DNA of 64,000 bases from Thermovibrio ammonificans HB-1 (GCF_000185805.1 NC_014917.1:1-64000), one strand, 5' to 3'; positions 41,146-50,045 are shown, numbered from the stretch's first letter. Program-made: numbers and translations. Notes: a model not told the origin generated them from the sequence alone.

Positions 41146-41807
41146 AGCTCACCTCCGGAGCTTCTGGTCAGGTCGAGGTTCCTGATGTAGGGGTAGTACT
41201 TGAGACCCATCTCTTTTAGAATCTCCTCGGCCCTGCCGTTAGGTATCACGACAACCCTGTAAAGGGGTTTTTCGTCCCTTTTGGTGATTCTCCTCACCAC
41301 CGTGCAGAGTCCGGTTCTTGCAACGTTTCTCGCAAGGTTTATGGCCTTGGACCTGCTCCTGGTGATGAAGATGTTGAGGTATCGATAACCCCTTGAGGTT
41401 CTCTCGGGGAGCTCGCACGTAACGTCGCTTCGCTTGAAGGTAACCCAGGGAAACTCGTTGGGCTGGCTACCGGGAACCTCCTCCACTACGGGAACCCTGT
41501 GGCTCTTCATCTCCATTTTTCTCACCTGCACTTGACTCTGGCTCTTCTCCTGTGCCTTTTGAACCTTCTGTTCAAGCCTGATTAGGACGAGCTTATCCTC
41601 AAGCTCCTTGAGCTTCCGCCTGAGCTGCTTATTCTCCCTGCGAAGCTCTTCGATTTCCCTTGAGTTCTTCCTGTAGAGGTCTATAAGGTAGTGGACGGCT
41701 TCTCCGAGCTCACGCACCGTAACGGTAGTTTTCTGAACCTGAACCTGGGCGTGAGCGGAGGCCGAAAGGGACAGAACTATCGTCAAGGCAGCTGCGAGCT
41801 TCCTCAT
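41142..41807 (-). CDS. Periplasmic coiled-coil protein with SPOR-like domain
   Basis: 221 aa. A signal peptide (MRKLAAALTIVLSLSASAHA) is followed by a coiled coil at about residues 40-95. The C-terminal domain pattern YLNIFITRSRSKAINLARNV ... LYRVVVIPNGRAEEI resembles SPOR peptidoglycan-binding repeats. It could hold the channel to the cell wall. It is coupled to TraV- and lipoprotein genes by overlaps. Confidence 0.6.
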   Translation of the reverse strand: MRKLAAALTIVLSLSASAHAQVQVQKTTVTVRELGEAVHYLIDLYRKNSREIEELRRENKQLRRKLKELEDKLVLIRLEQKVQKAQEKSQSQVQVRKMEMKSHRVPVVEEVPGSQPNEFPWVTFKRSDVTCELPERTSRGYRYLNIFITRSRSKAINLARNVARTGLCTVVRRITKRDEKPLYRVVVIPNGRAEEILKEMGLKYYPYIRNLDLTRSSGGEL

Positions 41808-42259
41808 CTCCCTTCCCTCTCCTTCATCTGCTTGAGGAAGTTGAGAATTGCCTCGGCATCCTGAGGCCTGACTCTATCGGATTCGCTCTTCCTGCTCCTG
41901 TAAACGGCCCTTACCGGAACTTCGCCGACGTTCTCCCCGGGCTTCCTCCACCTGCCCGGAACGACAATCTTCCAGACGTAGTAACCTGCCACCATGGAGC
42001 CGTCAGGAGCTTCGTGAGGCGGTATGTAAATCCGCCTGATTACCGGCGGTATCCAGACAGGCTTTGCCCAGACTACCCTCGGAGTGGAACTCCAGTCAGG
42101 CCTTCTCACGTGGGCCTCAACGTACCTCTCCTGCCTGAGCTGGAGCTGCCTCTGTTCCAGCACCATCGGAGAAACGGTAGGCTTAACCTGAACCTGCGAA
42201 GCTCCACAGGACGAAAGGGCCAGCAGAGGCAGAACAAAGGCAAGGAGTTTCCTTCTCAT
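41804..42259 (-). CDS. traV: TraV-like outer-membrane lipoprotein
   Basis: 151 aa. The lipobox is LLALSSCGAS (Cys18). The segment RIYIPPHEAPDGSMVAGYYV, ending KIVVPGRW, closely follows the TraV pattern (xxxIPPxxDxxG ... VxPGRW). It lies immediately after the TraB gene, as in F. TraV anchors the TraK/TraB core complex in the outer membrane. It overlaps both neighbours by 4 bases. Confidence 0.75.
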   Translation of the reverse strand: MRRKLLAFVLPLLALSSCGASQVQVKPTVSPMVLEQRQLQLRQERYVEAHVRRPDWSSTPRVVWAKPVWIPPVIRRIYIPPHEAPDGSMVAGYYVWKIVVPGRWRKPGENVGEVPVRAVYRSRKSESDRVRPQDAEAILNFLKQMKEREGR

Positions 42260-43503
42260 CGCTCATACCCCGCAAAGTCGTACTCCGTTTTCGCCGAGCT
42301 TCTGAGCCAGGACTCGGGAACCCTGACGTTTTGGGTGAAGACCAGATAGACCTTTCCTCCCGGTTCCCTGTCGGCAGTCTTGAGTTTCATAAGCTCCTGA
42401 ACTTTCTGCTCTATGAGCCTCTGAGTCTGAGAGAGGGCTCCCGCAACTCCACCCCAGAAGGTATATGCAGTCGGGTTCTTTATCTCCTGAGTGGTTATGG
42501 AAGTGTTCTGGTTGATTGCGGTCGTCTTCGAGATTTCCTGCGCCCTTTGGGCCGCCTCGGCAGCTCCCAGCAGGGCCCCCGCTACAAAGGACTTTTGAAC
42601 TATGTCGGGCATATGTTCTTCAAGCCTTGCGGCAAGGTGAAGTTTCCCGTCCCTCAAATCTACGGTGTAGCCCGTTACGGGAACCGTATGGAGCTTCCCG
42701 TCGGGCCAGACGCAGGAGAGCTTCACAAGCTCAACCTCTATCCTTGCAGAGTCGCCGGTCTGTATTCCCTTACCTACTCCGAGGACGACGCAGGAGTTCA
42801 GCGGGAAAGAGTAGCTGCCCACTCCGACTGCACTGCCCACGACCTTGAACCTGACGGGAACCTTGTAGCCCAGAGGGGCCATGATTCCCTGGGAGAGGAC
42901 GGCCGGAACGAACATTCCGGCCGCCACGACGGTGGTGTACTTACCCCCGGTCTCTTTACCTGTCTGCTTTTCAGGCTGAGGAGCACGGGCAGGGGAACTC
43001 TTCGGAGCGGTAACGACAAGCCTCGGGGTGATTACTCTCATCTTCTCCGCTATTCGCTCTTTCTTCTCCTCACGCATCTTGAAGAGAGTCGGCTTCGGAA
43101 GGCCTATGGTAAACCGCTTTCTCTCCTCTCTCCGGTTTTCAGGAAGAGGGGTAAGTTTGCCCGCCGGCTTGGGCAGCTTCCACCCGCTTTCCTTGGGAGG
43201 TTCCTTTTTCTCGCTCGGCTTCACTTTGGGAGGGGGCGGGTTCTGCTGCTTTGCCGGCGGGCGCTGCTCGGCCGGAGGAGAAGGCGGCTTCGAAGATATG
43301 GCTTTAGCTACAGTCTCGGGCGGAACGTTTCCCGGACTTGCGTGCTTTATCGCTACGCTCTCCGACTCCTTAGCCCTCTGAGTATGAAGGGCGTTCAGGG
43401 CCTCAAAGGCTGCAAAGCCGAAGAACGCCGTAGAGAGCACTCCGAGTATTATCCAATCTCTCTTCGTCAGCTTCTTCTTCTTTTTCCCTTCTACCTCTGC
43501 CAT
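42256..43503 (-). CDS. traB: TraB/VirB10-like core-complex protein
   Basis: 415 aa. Cytoplasmic Lys-rich start, one membrane helix (WIILGVLSTAFFGFAAFEAL), and a long Pro/Lys-rich periplasmic region (about 60-160). A VirB10-type beta-barrel domain follows (FVPAVLSQGIMAPLGYKVPV, then GVGKGIQTGDSARIEVELVK). It spans both membranes and senses ATPase energy. The Pro-rich linker fits the family. It lies between TraK- and TraV-like genes in F order. Confidence 0.85.
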   Translation of the reverse strand: MAEVEGKKKKKLTKRDWIILGVLSTAFFGFAAFEALNALHTQRAKESESVAIKHASPGNVPPETVAKAISSKPPSPPAEQRPPAKQQNPPPPKVKPSEKKEPPKESGWKLPKPAGKLTPLPENRREERKRFTIGLPKPTLFKMREEKKERIAEKMRVITPRLVVTAPKSSPARAPQPEKQTGKETGGKYTTVVAAGMFVPAVLSQGIMAPLGYKVPVRFKVVGSAVGVGSYSFPLNSCVVLGVGKGIQTGDSARIEVELVKLSCVWPDGKLHTVPVTGYTVDLRDGKLHLAARLEEHMPDIVQKSFVAGALLGAAEAAQRAQEISKTTAINQNTSITTQEIKNPTAYTFWGGVAGALSQTQRLIEQKVQELMKLKTADREPGGKVYLVFTQNVRVPESWLRSSAKTEYDFAGYER

Positions 43504-44321
43504 TTGTCGCCCCTTATCACGAGGTAGAGATAGGCAGTGTAGTCTCCCGAGAGCTTCTCGGTCGCCGTGTAGGGCCTCGGAGCAAGCCTTCTACGGGAGA
43601 GGGAGACTGCGAGAACGCCGTCGGTTGCAAAGTCCTCTTCGCTGATTGTGAGAGGGTAGATTGACCTGTTTATCAGCTTTATCACCACTCCGGTTCTCAC
43701 CGGAGAGCGGTATTCGTAAAGGAGTCTTGCTTCAAGAAGGTTGTTGGAGGAGAAACTCTTTAAGAGCTTCCCCTCGGGGCCGTAGCTGACGACAGTGTAG
43801 CCCGGCAGGGGCTTGGCCTCCTTAGGAAACTCGGTGTGCCTTATCATAGCGGCGATAAGTTCGGCTACGGGAGTCCTTGAAGCTCTCTGAACTGATTCCT
43901 TTATAAGGAGAGTGGCGGTTCTCTCCACCTTTGAGAGCTCCCTCTGACCGTCAACGACGACCACCTTAAGGGGGGCTCCCTTCTTTACCAGCTCCACCTG
44001 AACGGGAATGACCAGGGGCTTACCGTTCTTGTTGAGGACAACCGATAAAACGGCAGTCTTCACCGAGTCGTCTATTACCTTGAGGATTACGAAGTCGTTA
44101 CCCGCCTGAACGTCAATCCTTGAGTCCTGGGGAACGGCGTAAGAGACGGGATAGGGAAACTTCACCGTAACGGGCCTGTTGAACTCTGCCCGCAGGAATA
44201 GAACCTGGTTCTGCCGGGTGAGAACCACTCGCTCAACCGGCTGAACCGACTGAGCCAAAGCCTGAACCGGTAGAACGATTAAGCTTAAAACCGTCGCAGC
44301 AGCCACCACACCGGTTTTCAT
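43491..44321 (-). CDS. traK: TraK/VirB9-like outer-membrane protein
   Basis: 276 aa. The signal peptide is MKTGVVAAATVLSLIVLPVQALA. The mature protein is strand-rich, including a VTVKFPYPVSYAVPQDSRID segment and a C-terminal domain with SIYPLTISEEDFATDGVLAV that matches the usual TraK pattern (NxSxxPxxLxExxF). It forms the outer ring of the channel with TraV and TraB. It overlaps TraB by 13 bases. Confidence 0.75.
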   Translation of the reverse strand: MKTGVVAAATVLSLIVLPVQALAQSVQPVERVVLTRQNQVLFLRAEFNRPVTVKFPYPVSYAVPQDSRIDVQAGNDFVILKVIDDSVKTAVLSVVLNKNGKPLVIPVQVELVKKGAPLKVVVVDGQRELSKVERTATLLIKESVQRASRTPVAELIAAMIRHTEFPKEAKPLPGYTVVSYGPEGKLLKSFSSNNLLEARLLYEYRSPVRTGVVIKLINRSIYPLTISEEDFATDGVLAVSLSRRRLAPRPYTATEKLSGDYTAYLYLVIRGDKWQR

Positions 44322-44632
44322 CTCTTCTCTCCCAGGTCCTTGAGTAGAAGGTCGCTGTCAACTTTAAGCCTATAGTACTCGTCGTATTCCCTCTCCTTCC
44401 TCGAGAGGGCCTTTTCAAGGTTCTCTATGGTGCGGTCAAGGTAGCCGATGTAGAGCTGGTAGTTAAAACCCTCAACTCCCCCTGCCTTGAGGCTCTTCTC
44501 GGCATACAGTCGGGCTTCCTTGAGCTTTTGCAGGGAGAGCTTCAGGTAGTCGTAGGCCGATAGCTCCACCGCCGAAGCTGCGGAGCTCAGGCTCACCAGA
44601 AACACCGCCGTTAGCACGGTCTTCCAGTTCAT
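44318..44632 (-). CDS. Small periplasmic protein, possibly RAQPRD-like
   Basis: About 104 aa. A signal peptide (MNWKTVLTAVFLVSLSSAASA) precedes a helical mature part (FNYQLYIGYLDRTIENLEKA). Size, exported helices and the FxY...YLDRTI pattern recall the RAQPRD family of conjugative elements, but the RAQPRD motif itself is absent. The ATG at 44632 has GGAGGAGAAG upstream. First gene of the traK-traB-traV operon. Confidence 0.5.
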   Translation of the reverse strand: MNWKTVLTAVFLVSLSSAASAVELSAYDYLKLSLQKLKEARLYAEKSLKAGGVEGFNYQLYIGYLDRTIENLEKALSRKEREYDEYYRLKVDSDLLLKDLGEKR

Positions 44633-44656
44633 CTTCTCTCCTCCGGCGAATCTCAC

Positions 44657-44690
44657 CATAATTATAGGGAAATTTCCCTATAATTTAGGT
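44657..44690. promoter_or_regulatory. Back-to-back divergent promoters in a large palindrome
   Basis: ATTATA at 44661-44666 (TATAAT on minus) and TATAAT at 44679-44684 (plus) lie in a nearly perfect palindrome centred on AAATTT at about 44670-44675. It drives the tra operon leftward and the pilus operon rightward. A shared regulator could bind here. Confidence 0.6.
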
Positions 44691-44710
44691 GAGTAAGAAG
44701 GAGGTTGCCG

Positions 44711-45142
44711 ATGAGGAAGACGCTCACGCTCCTTGCAGCGGCCGTGCTGGTCGTTCCGACAATGGCTACGGCCGCTACGGTCGTCGGAAGGGTGGACAAC
44801 TACCTCATCTTGAAAGGGAAGAACGGCTACAGGATAGTCTCCGAGGAGGAGCTTCAAAGGCAGAGGGAGGAGAAGCTCCGCAGGGAGCGGGAAGCTCAGA
44901 TGAGGAAGCTCGCTGCCCGCAGGCAGGCCCTATTTGAACAGATAGTCGAAAAACTGATGCACGGAGCCGGACGCCCCGTTTACTCAAGAATAAAAGGATT
45001 TGACGTCGAAAGGGTTCTCGACGCGGGACCTTACTTCGGGGCGGTAATTTCAGGCTCTCCCGACCCCAAAACCCTGAGAAAGGCTTTCAAGTTCGTTAAA
45101 CGAGTAGGGAACAAATACTACGTGGTAGGAGAATGGCAATGA
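44711..45142 (+). CDS. Periplasmic protein before the secretin
   Basis: 143 aa. A signal peptide (MRKTLTLLAAAVLVVPTMATA) is followed by a short strand region and an Arg/Glu helix (EELQRQREEKLRREREAQMR). A C-terminal domain ends in YYVVGEWQ. R64-type operons have small exported proteins (PilL, PilM) before the secretin, and this may be an equivalent. AAGGAGGTTGCCG precedes the ATG. The end overlaps the secretin gene by 10 bases. Confidence 0.55.
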   Translation: MRKTLTLLAAAVLVVPTMATAATVVGRVDNYLILKGKNGYRIVSEEELQRQREEKLRREREAQMRKLAARRQALFEQIVEKLMHGAGRPVYSRIKGFDVERVLDAGPYFGAVISGSPDPKTLRKAFKFVKRVGNKYYVVGEWQ

Positions 45143-46851
45143 GGAAGCTGCTGACACTTCTGACGGCCACGGCTCTTGTATCCTCTTGCGGAGGAGTATC
45201 GGGACTCTCCAAGGTGAAAGAGCCCAAGATAACTCCTAAGCCTACTTACTCTTTCGGAGAAGTAACGCTTCCGAAGGATCCCCTTGAAAGTTTAAAAAAG
45301 ATTAAAGTTCACGCCGACTTCAAGGGAGTTCCCGTCAGCGTTGCGGTCAAGGCCATTTGCAAGGCCAAGAAGTTGGCCTGCAACCTTACGGGATTTAACA
45401 GCCAGTTTCCGATTACCATTGAGAACTTCAACGGCTCCCTCTACGACCTGCTCAAGGTAATCGAGAGGACCACCCGCTTTAAGTTCTCCTACGAAGACGG
45501 CGTTCTTACGGTGGTCAACGCCGACTCAAACGAGTACGCAAAAGAGGTAGAAAGGAAGCTGGCCCGAGAGAAGCTCAAGGTTGAAGGGCCCAAGATTACC
45601 CTCAACCTTCAGGGAGTTCCCCTCTTTACCGTCTTCAACGAAATCAACGCCGCAACGGGCTACACGGTAGTTCCCGACAGGGACGTTGACCTTACCCAAA
45701 AGGTCTTCGTTGCCGTCAAGGACCTTCCGCTCGACAAGGCCCTCAAGGTAATCCTTTCACCGCTGGGCTACTCGTTCACCATAGACCCGGAGAACAAGGA
45801 GATTAAGGTCTCCGCTCTCGTAACGAGAGTCTTCAGAATACCCTACATACCCAAGCAGGTGAGCTTCAACTTCTCCGCAGGCGAGTCCTCAACCGTTGAA
45901 GGCAGCACTTCCGGAACCACGACCACCTCATCGTCGAGCGGAAGCTCCGGAACAAATGAGAAATCTGTAACGATTCAGACGGACTTCTGGAGCGAGCTTG
46001 AGAAAAACATAAAGAACGTGGTCTCAAAGAGAGGCTCTTACTTCGTGAACAAGACCGCACGGATAGTAACGGTAACCGACACTCCGGAGAACATCGCAAA
46101 GGTCGAGAAGGTAATCAACTCCCTCATAAAGGCCGTATCCCAGCAGGTTCAGTTCAGGGTGGCCATCTACGAGGTCACCTACTCGGACGAGTTTCAGAGC
46201 GGAGTTGACTGGTCGGCGGTGTTCGGCTCCCAGAACCTCCAGATTACCACCGGTCAGAGCACGGGATACGTCTTTGACCTGTCGGGCTATTTCAAGGCAG
46301 GGAAGAGCAATCCCTTCAACTACCTCGTGAAGCTCCTCTCCCGCTACGGAAAGGTCAAGACCATTTACGACAACTACGTCAGGACGCTTTCGGGAGAGAC
46401 GGTTGCGATAGTGCCCGGGGAGACCTACAGGTTCCTTGAGAGCATAGAGACCCAGTCTCAGGCCGACACCAAGCTGGTGACTCAGGTTCCCGTCTTCAAG
46501 GAGCTCTCCCTCGGCATTCAGCTCTACATAACTCCCCTGAAGAGGGACGACGGAACCACCCAGTACGAGCTGGACGTGACCAACCGCTTTATCAAGAGCC
46601 TCAAGACCTACACCTTTGACAACAACACCTACACCGTTCCGGAGCTGATAGGAAGGACGGATATATCCCTCACCACCGTAATACCCAAGCACCACTTTGA
46701 GGTGATAACGGGAATCAAGCAGTACAAGCTCGACAGCTCCCAGTCCGGCGTTCCGGGACTGATGGATATTCCCGTGGCAGGGGAGCTTTTCAAGGGAAGA
46801 AGCAGGAAGGCCACCCTCTCTGAATACATAGTGGCCATTTACTCCTATTAG
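45133..46851 (+). CDS. PilN/BfpB-type lipoprotein secretin
   Basis: 572 aa outer-membrane pore for the type IVb pilus. Lipobox LVSSCGG (Cys about 20) marks it as a secretin lipoprotein, as in PilN of R64. Two N-domains follow (VPVSVAVKAICKAKKL and VPLFTVFNEINAATGYTVV). A Ser/Thr-rich insert (about 255-275) precedes the secretin domain (VQFRVAIYEVTYSDEFQSG ... LMDIPVAGELFKGRSRKA). Length and order fit the family. The start may be ATG 45133 or 45139. Confidence 0.85.
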   Translation: MAMRKLLTLLTATALVSSCGGVSGLSKVKEPKITPKPTYSFGEVTLPKDPLESLKKIKVHADFKGVPVSVAVKAICKAKKLACNLTGFNSQFPITIENFNGSLYDLLKVIERTTRFKFSYEDGVLTVVNADSNEYAKEVERKLAREKLKVEGPKITLNLQGVPLFTVFNEINAATGYTVVPDRDVDLTQKVFVAVKDLPLDKALKVILSPLGYSFTIDPENKEIKVSALVTRVFRIPYIPKQVSFNFSAGESSTVEGSTSGTTTTSSSSGSSGTNEKSVTIQTDFWSELEKNIKNVVSKRGSYFVNKTARIVTVTDTPENIAKVEKVINSLIKAVSQQVQFRVAIYEVTYSDEFQSGVDWSAVFGSQNLQITTGQSTGYVFDLSGYFKAGKSNPFNYLVKLLSRYGKVKTIYDNYVRTLSGETVAIVPGETYRFLESIETQSQADTKLVTQVPVFKELSLGIQLYITPLKRDDGTTQYELDVTNRFIKSLKTYTFDNNTYTVPELIGRTDISLTTVIPKHHFEVITGIKQYKLDSSQSGVPGLMDIPVAGELFKGRSRKATLSEYIVAIYSY

Positions 46852-46859
46852 GGGGAGTC

Positions 46860-48215
46860 GTGAAGTTCAGTCTCGCTGCACTGAAAAAGAAAAGGGAAAA
46901 AACAGGCGGTAAGGGCAAGGAAGGCATCTGCGTTAAGGTTAACAAGGTCTGTGCCTACAGGAACGGAGAGTCCTTCCGGCCCTCCAGAGAAAGGTGCTAC
47001 TCCCTTGTCGCCGAGGACTTCACTCTCAAAATCCTCGGGAAACCCAAGGGCTTTGCGGTAAAGGACCCGACAAAGGGCACCTGGCTGTGCTGGATTCCCA
47101 GGAGCAACCACTACCCGCTGTTTCCTTTCCTCATCGAGTTCACCAAGCTCAAGCTCAAGGAGCTCAAGGAGGCCTCCACGGCGCTGTTTCTCATCGACAC
47201 TCCCTGCGGCTACGCCCTTATCAAGGTCAGCCCGAGACTTCCCGAGGTCGGCAAGAAAGTATCGGTGAGAATCATTCCGAGGGAGGAGGAGAAGCTCTTC
47301 AAGGACCCGCAGATACAGGACGTCGTTGATAGCTTCTTCCTGAAGCCCTACTTCGTCTTCGTAAACAACGAAAGGCTCAAAGAGATTCTAATCCAGAAGG
47401 TAAAGACCGCCCAGAAGCCAAGGGAAGTCATAGAGAGCAAGCTGAGAACCGTAGAGAAGAGCATTACGGTAGTCGAGGACCTTATCCCCCTGATTATCAG
47501 AGAAGCCCGAAAGAGTCCGGAGCTTGTAGTCCCCAGAGAGCTTCCCGTCAGAGCGATAATCGCCGCCGTTCTGGCCGTCGCCCTGGCCTTCGGAGGATAC
47601 ACCTACTACCAAAAGAAAAAGGAAGAGGAAGAGGCTCTCAGGGCAAGGCTGGCGGCTCAGGTTAACCGTCCGTGGACTCCCTCTCCGGCTTTTAAGAGAA
47701 CCCACCTCGCCTACCTTTTCATGCCGACGTCGTTTGATGTGCTGAGACTGATGAAGTCCCTTTACCCGCCGGAGGGCTACAGAACGATTTACGGGGCAAT
47801 CTCGGAAAAGAGCATAAAAATCGAATACGAAACCCCCTACCTGGTAGAGGGGGGAAGGCGAGTAGGCGACTACTTCGTCCTTGAGAAGGTATTACCGAGA
47901 AACCCGAAGCCCAGCTGGGCCTCGCTCAGAGGTAAACCCCCCTCTACCATTCCGACTATGAAGGAAGTAGTGAAAAGGTACTCCGATAGCATCAGGAACA
48001 TAAAGAAAGACAACATAGACGGAGTTCGGGTGCTGTCGGCAGAGGTATCTGTAAGGAAGGTTCTGACTCCCCGGAAGCTCGCCGAGGAGCTCGCAAAGGC
48101 GGCGGCCACTCCGATGGACATTGAGGAGATAAGGTTCAAGCTGAGAAGCGACGGACTATACGCTTTCAGCCTGAGAGCAAAAGTCTACGGTCTGGAGGAA
48201 GGCAATGAAAGGTAA
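46860..48215 (+). CDS. PilO-like type IVb pilus accessory protein
   Basis: 451 aa. A cytoplasmic N-terminal half of about 225 aa is followed by a single membrane helix (VRAIIAAVLAVALAFGGYTYY) and a periplasmic C-terminal half. Size and topology match R64 PilO, which follows the secretin gene there too. The GTG start has GGGGGAG upstream, 8 bases after the secretin stop. It overlaps the PilP-like gene by 11 bases. Confidence 0.6.
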   Translation: MKFSLAALKKKREKTGGKGKEGICVKVNKVCAYRNGESFRPSRERCYSLVAEDFTLKILGKPKGFAVKDPTKGTWLCWIPRSNHYPLFPFLIEFTKLKLKELKEASTALFLIDTPCGYALIKVSPRLPEVGKKVSVRIIPREEEKLFKDPQIQDVVDSFFLKPYFVFVNNERLKEILIQKVKTAQKPREVIESKLRTVEKSITVVEDLIPLIIREARKSPELVVPRELPVRAIIAAVLAVALAFGGYTYYQKKKEEEEALRARLAAQVNRPWTPSPAFKRTHLAYLFMPTSFDVLRLMKSLYPPEGYRTIYGAISEKSIKIEYETPYLVEGGRRVGDYFVLEKVLPRNPKPSWASLRGKPPSTIPTMKEVVKRYSDSIRNIKKDNIDGVRVLSAEVSVRKVLTPRKLAEELAKAAATPMDIEEIRFKLRSDGLYAFSLRAKVYGLEEGNER

Positions 48216-49023
48216 GGTTATAGCGGTTGCTCTACTTGCGGCAAACACTGCTCTGGGAGCCACAATTGCTCCGACTCCTCCGGTTCCCAAGGGAACGCCG
48301 GTTAAGGTGAAAAAGCAGGAACAAGCAGTTCACAGGCAAAGACCTGTTCCTGCCCGCAGGAACGAAAAACAGGTCGTTCTACCTGCTCCCGAATTCCTCT
48401 ACAAACCCCCCGAGGTTGACAAGTTCGAAAAGGAGCGGGAGGAGCTTCTGAGACAGAAAGACCTACTTCAGATAAAAGTCGACATAGCACGTCTCAAGGC
48501 CGAACTTCAGAAGTACCAGCTCGCTCCCGTCGAGCTGAAGCTGAAGCTCGAGAAGTCTGCCGGAATCAGGCAGGCACCACAGGCCCGCGTCACTGCTCCC
48601 GCTACAGCCACAAGAGTTAACCCTCAACTGGAGCTTCAAAAAGAGTACCTCAGGATGCAGATGGAGCGGGAGAGGCTTCAGAACCTCGAGAGGAAGCTCT
48701 CCCTGCTCCAGAACCTCTTTACCGGAGTCATGAGCGTCGGCGGGCAGAAGGTTGCTTTTGACTCCATGGGAAGGAAGTACACCGTAGGCTCTACCGTTTA
48801 CGGCTGTAGAATAGTGGACATACTCAACGACGGAGTTGTAGTTGCCTACGACGGGCACGTCTTCAAAGTTCCGATTTCTGCAAGCACCCCCGAAAAGAGC
48901 AAGAAGACATCTCAGTCGCAGATAGCTTCCGGACCTTCTGCCCAGCCTGCACCGCCTCAGGTGCCGCCTGCACCGGTTCCGCCGCCCCCGCCGATGGAAG
49001 TTCCACCCGTTCCCGTACAGTAG
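48205..49023 (+). CDS. PilP-like type IVb pilus protein
   Basis: 272 aa. A signal peptide (MKGKVIAVALLAANTALGA), a helical region rich in Lys/Leu/Gln, and then a compact domain around GVMSVGGQKVAFDSMGRKYT and GCRIVDILNDGVVVAYDG, the PilP signature of a small beta domain. A Pro-rich tail (VPPAPVPPPPPMEVPPVP) follows. PilP links inner-membrane and secretin parts. It contains a full copy of the dispersed palindrome (48347-48362). Confidence 0.65.
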   Translation: MKGKVIAVALLAANTALGATIAPTPPVPKGTPVKVKKQEQAVHRQRPVPARRNEKQVVLPAPEFLYKPPEVDKFEKEREELLRQKDLLQIKVDIARLKAELQKYQLAPVELKLKLEKSAGIRQAPQARVTAPATATRVNPQLELQKEYLRMQMERERLQNLERKLSLLQNLFTGVMSVGGQKVAFDSMGRKYTVGSTVYGCRIVDILNDGVVVAYDGHVFKVPISASTPEKSKKTSQSQIASGPSAQPAPPQVPPAPVPPPPPMEVPPVPVQ

Positions 49024-49032
49024 GAGGAGGCC

Positions 49033-49602
49033 GTGTATTACCTGCTGTTTCTCTTTCTGCCGATGCTTTTCATATTCGGCCTGCCGCCTGTCAAGACGGT
49101 GGACACGACAGAGCAGGCCTACAGCTACGCCCGCAACTACCTGATAAGCTACTACTACGCCCACAAGGACTTCCCTCAGGCTCTTTCCATACCCGGTTAC
49201 CCCTTCATCACCTACTCTCACGGCGGGACTCCCACCTCTACAACGGGAGTCCCCGCCAATCAGCCCTGGGCAAAGGTCGTCTTTGCGGGCAGGGATAGGC
49301 AGTTCGGAACCGCCGACGATAGAGTCTTATCCCTGACGGCCTCAATGCTTGAGTCCACCAAGTACGAAGACCTCTACCGCAGGGCAAACGTCCTCGAGCA
49401 GGCCGCTTACTCCGTATGCCAGAGGAGACTCTCTCAGGGAATAACCCCCATATGGCCCGCCAGCTTGGACGAGGTAATCAGAGAGGCCAACCTGCCCGCA
49501 GATTACAAATACACCCCCTTCGGAGCCACCTACATCTACGACCTATCTTCCTGCCGAACCGATTCCTGCTACTGCACTCAGGCCATCGTCAGAGCTCCCT
49601 AA
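49033..49602 (+). CDS. Exported pilus-operon protein with pilin-like GRDxxFGTADD motif
   Basis: 189 aa. An N-terminal hydrophobic segment (YYLLFLFLPMLFIFGLPPV) lacks the prepilin FTLxE motif. The segment VVFAGRDRQFGTADDRVLSL matches SAGRDGVFGTADDLTYTW in the prepilin at 57142-58188, so it may be a minor pilin that lost the motif or a related secreted protein. There are four cysteines near the C-terminus (SSCRTDSCYCTQ). The GTG start has TAGGAGGAGGCC upstream. Confidence 0.55.
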   Translation: MYYLLFLFLPMLFIFGLPPVKTVDTTEQAYSYARNYLISYYYAHKDFPQALSIPGYPFITYSHGGTPTSTTGVPANQPWAKVVFAGRDRQFGTADDRVLSLTASMLESTKYEDLYRRANVLEQAAYSVCQRRLSQGITPIWPASLDEVIREANLPADYKYTPFGATYIYDLSSCRTDSCYCTQAIVRAP

Positions 49603-49675
49603 CGCTCCCTCTTGACACGGAACAATTGCCGAAACAAATTAAAAGACGAACCGAATTAAATGAGGGAGCGTTAGG
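49598..49675. promoter_or_regulatory. 14-bp inverted repeat flanking a promoter-like spacer
   Basis: CCTAACGCTCCCTC (49598-49611) and GAGGGAGCGTTAGG (49662-49675) are perfect inverted repeats. They enclose TTGACA (49612-49617) and an AT-rich stretch. The right arm contains the ribosome site of the ATG at 49677, so folding would hide it. Confidence 0.5.
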
Positions 49676-49676
49676 A

Positions 49677-50045
49677 ATGGAAGAAAAACTGAAGAAAGTT
49701 GAAAAGCTGTTAGAGCAGGCCCTTGCGGAAATCCAGAGGTTGAGGGCTGAACTTGCGGGCAGGAAAACTCCGCCCGCCTCGGAACTGCTGAAACTCAAAC
49801 TGATTGCGGAGCTCCTCAAAAGGGGCGGAGAAGTCTCAAAAGAAGAGCTCCACGAAATCTGGAAGAAGATGGGGAAAGACCCCAGAGGACTCGGCGGGTT
49901 CTTTAAGGGCAAGAACCCGATAATGGTGGAGACGGCCAAGGGAACCGTCTCCCTAACCAAAGAGGCCCTGAGAATTGCCCACGAATACAAGGACTACATG
50001 AAAGGCTACGGAATAGAGTTTGAGGAGGTAAACGGCCATGCGTAG
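49677..50045 (+). CDS. Small coiled-coil/winged-helix protein
   Basis: 122 aa. An N-terminal coiled coil (EEKLKKVEKLLEQALAEIQR) is followed by a helical segment resembling a winged helix (LKRGGEVSKEELHEIWKKMG, then GGFFKGKNPIMVETAKGTVS). Cytoplasmic. The start ATG lies next to the right arm of the inverted repeat. It may be a repressor acting on that repeat. The end overlaps the C11 lipoprotein gene by 8 bases. Confidence 0.5.
   Translation: MEEKLKKVEKLLEQALAEIQRLRAELAGRKTPPASELLKLKLIAELLKRGGEVSKEELHEIWKKMGKDPRGLGGFFKGKNPIMVETAKGTVSLTKEALRIAHEYKDYMKGYGIEFEEVNGHA

Noticed and set aside
42331-43527. 398-aa plus-strand ORF opposite traB
   Set aside because: It is the antisense shadow of the clear TraB/VirB10 gene. 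It has no ribosome site and is full of Arg/Leu low-complexity.
46024-46695. 223-aa minus-strand ORF inside the secretin gene
   Set aside because: Shadow of the conserved secretin domain.
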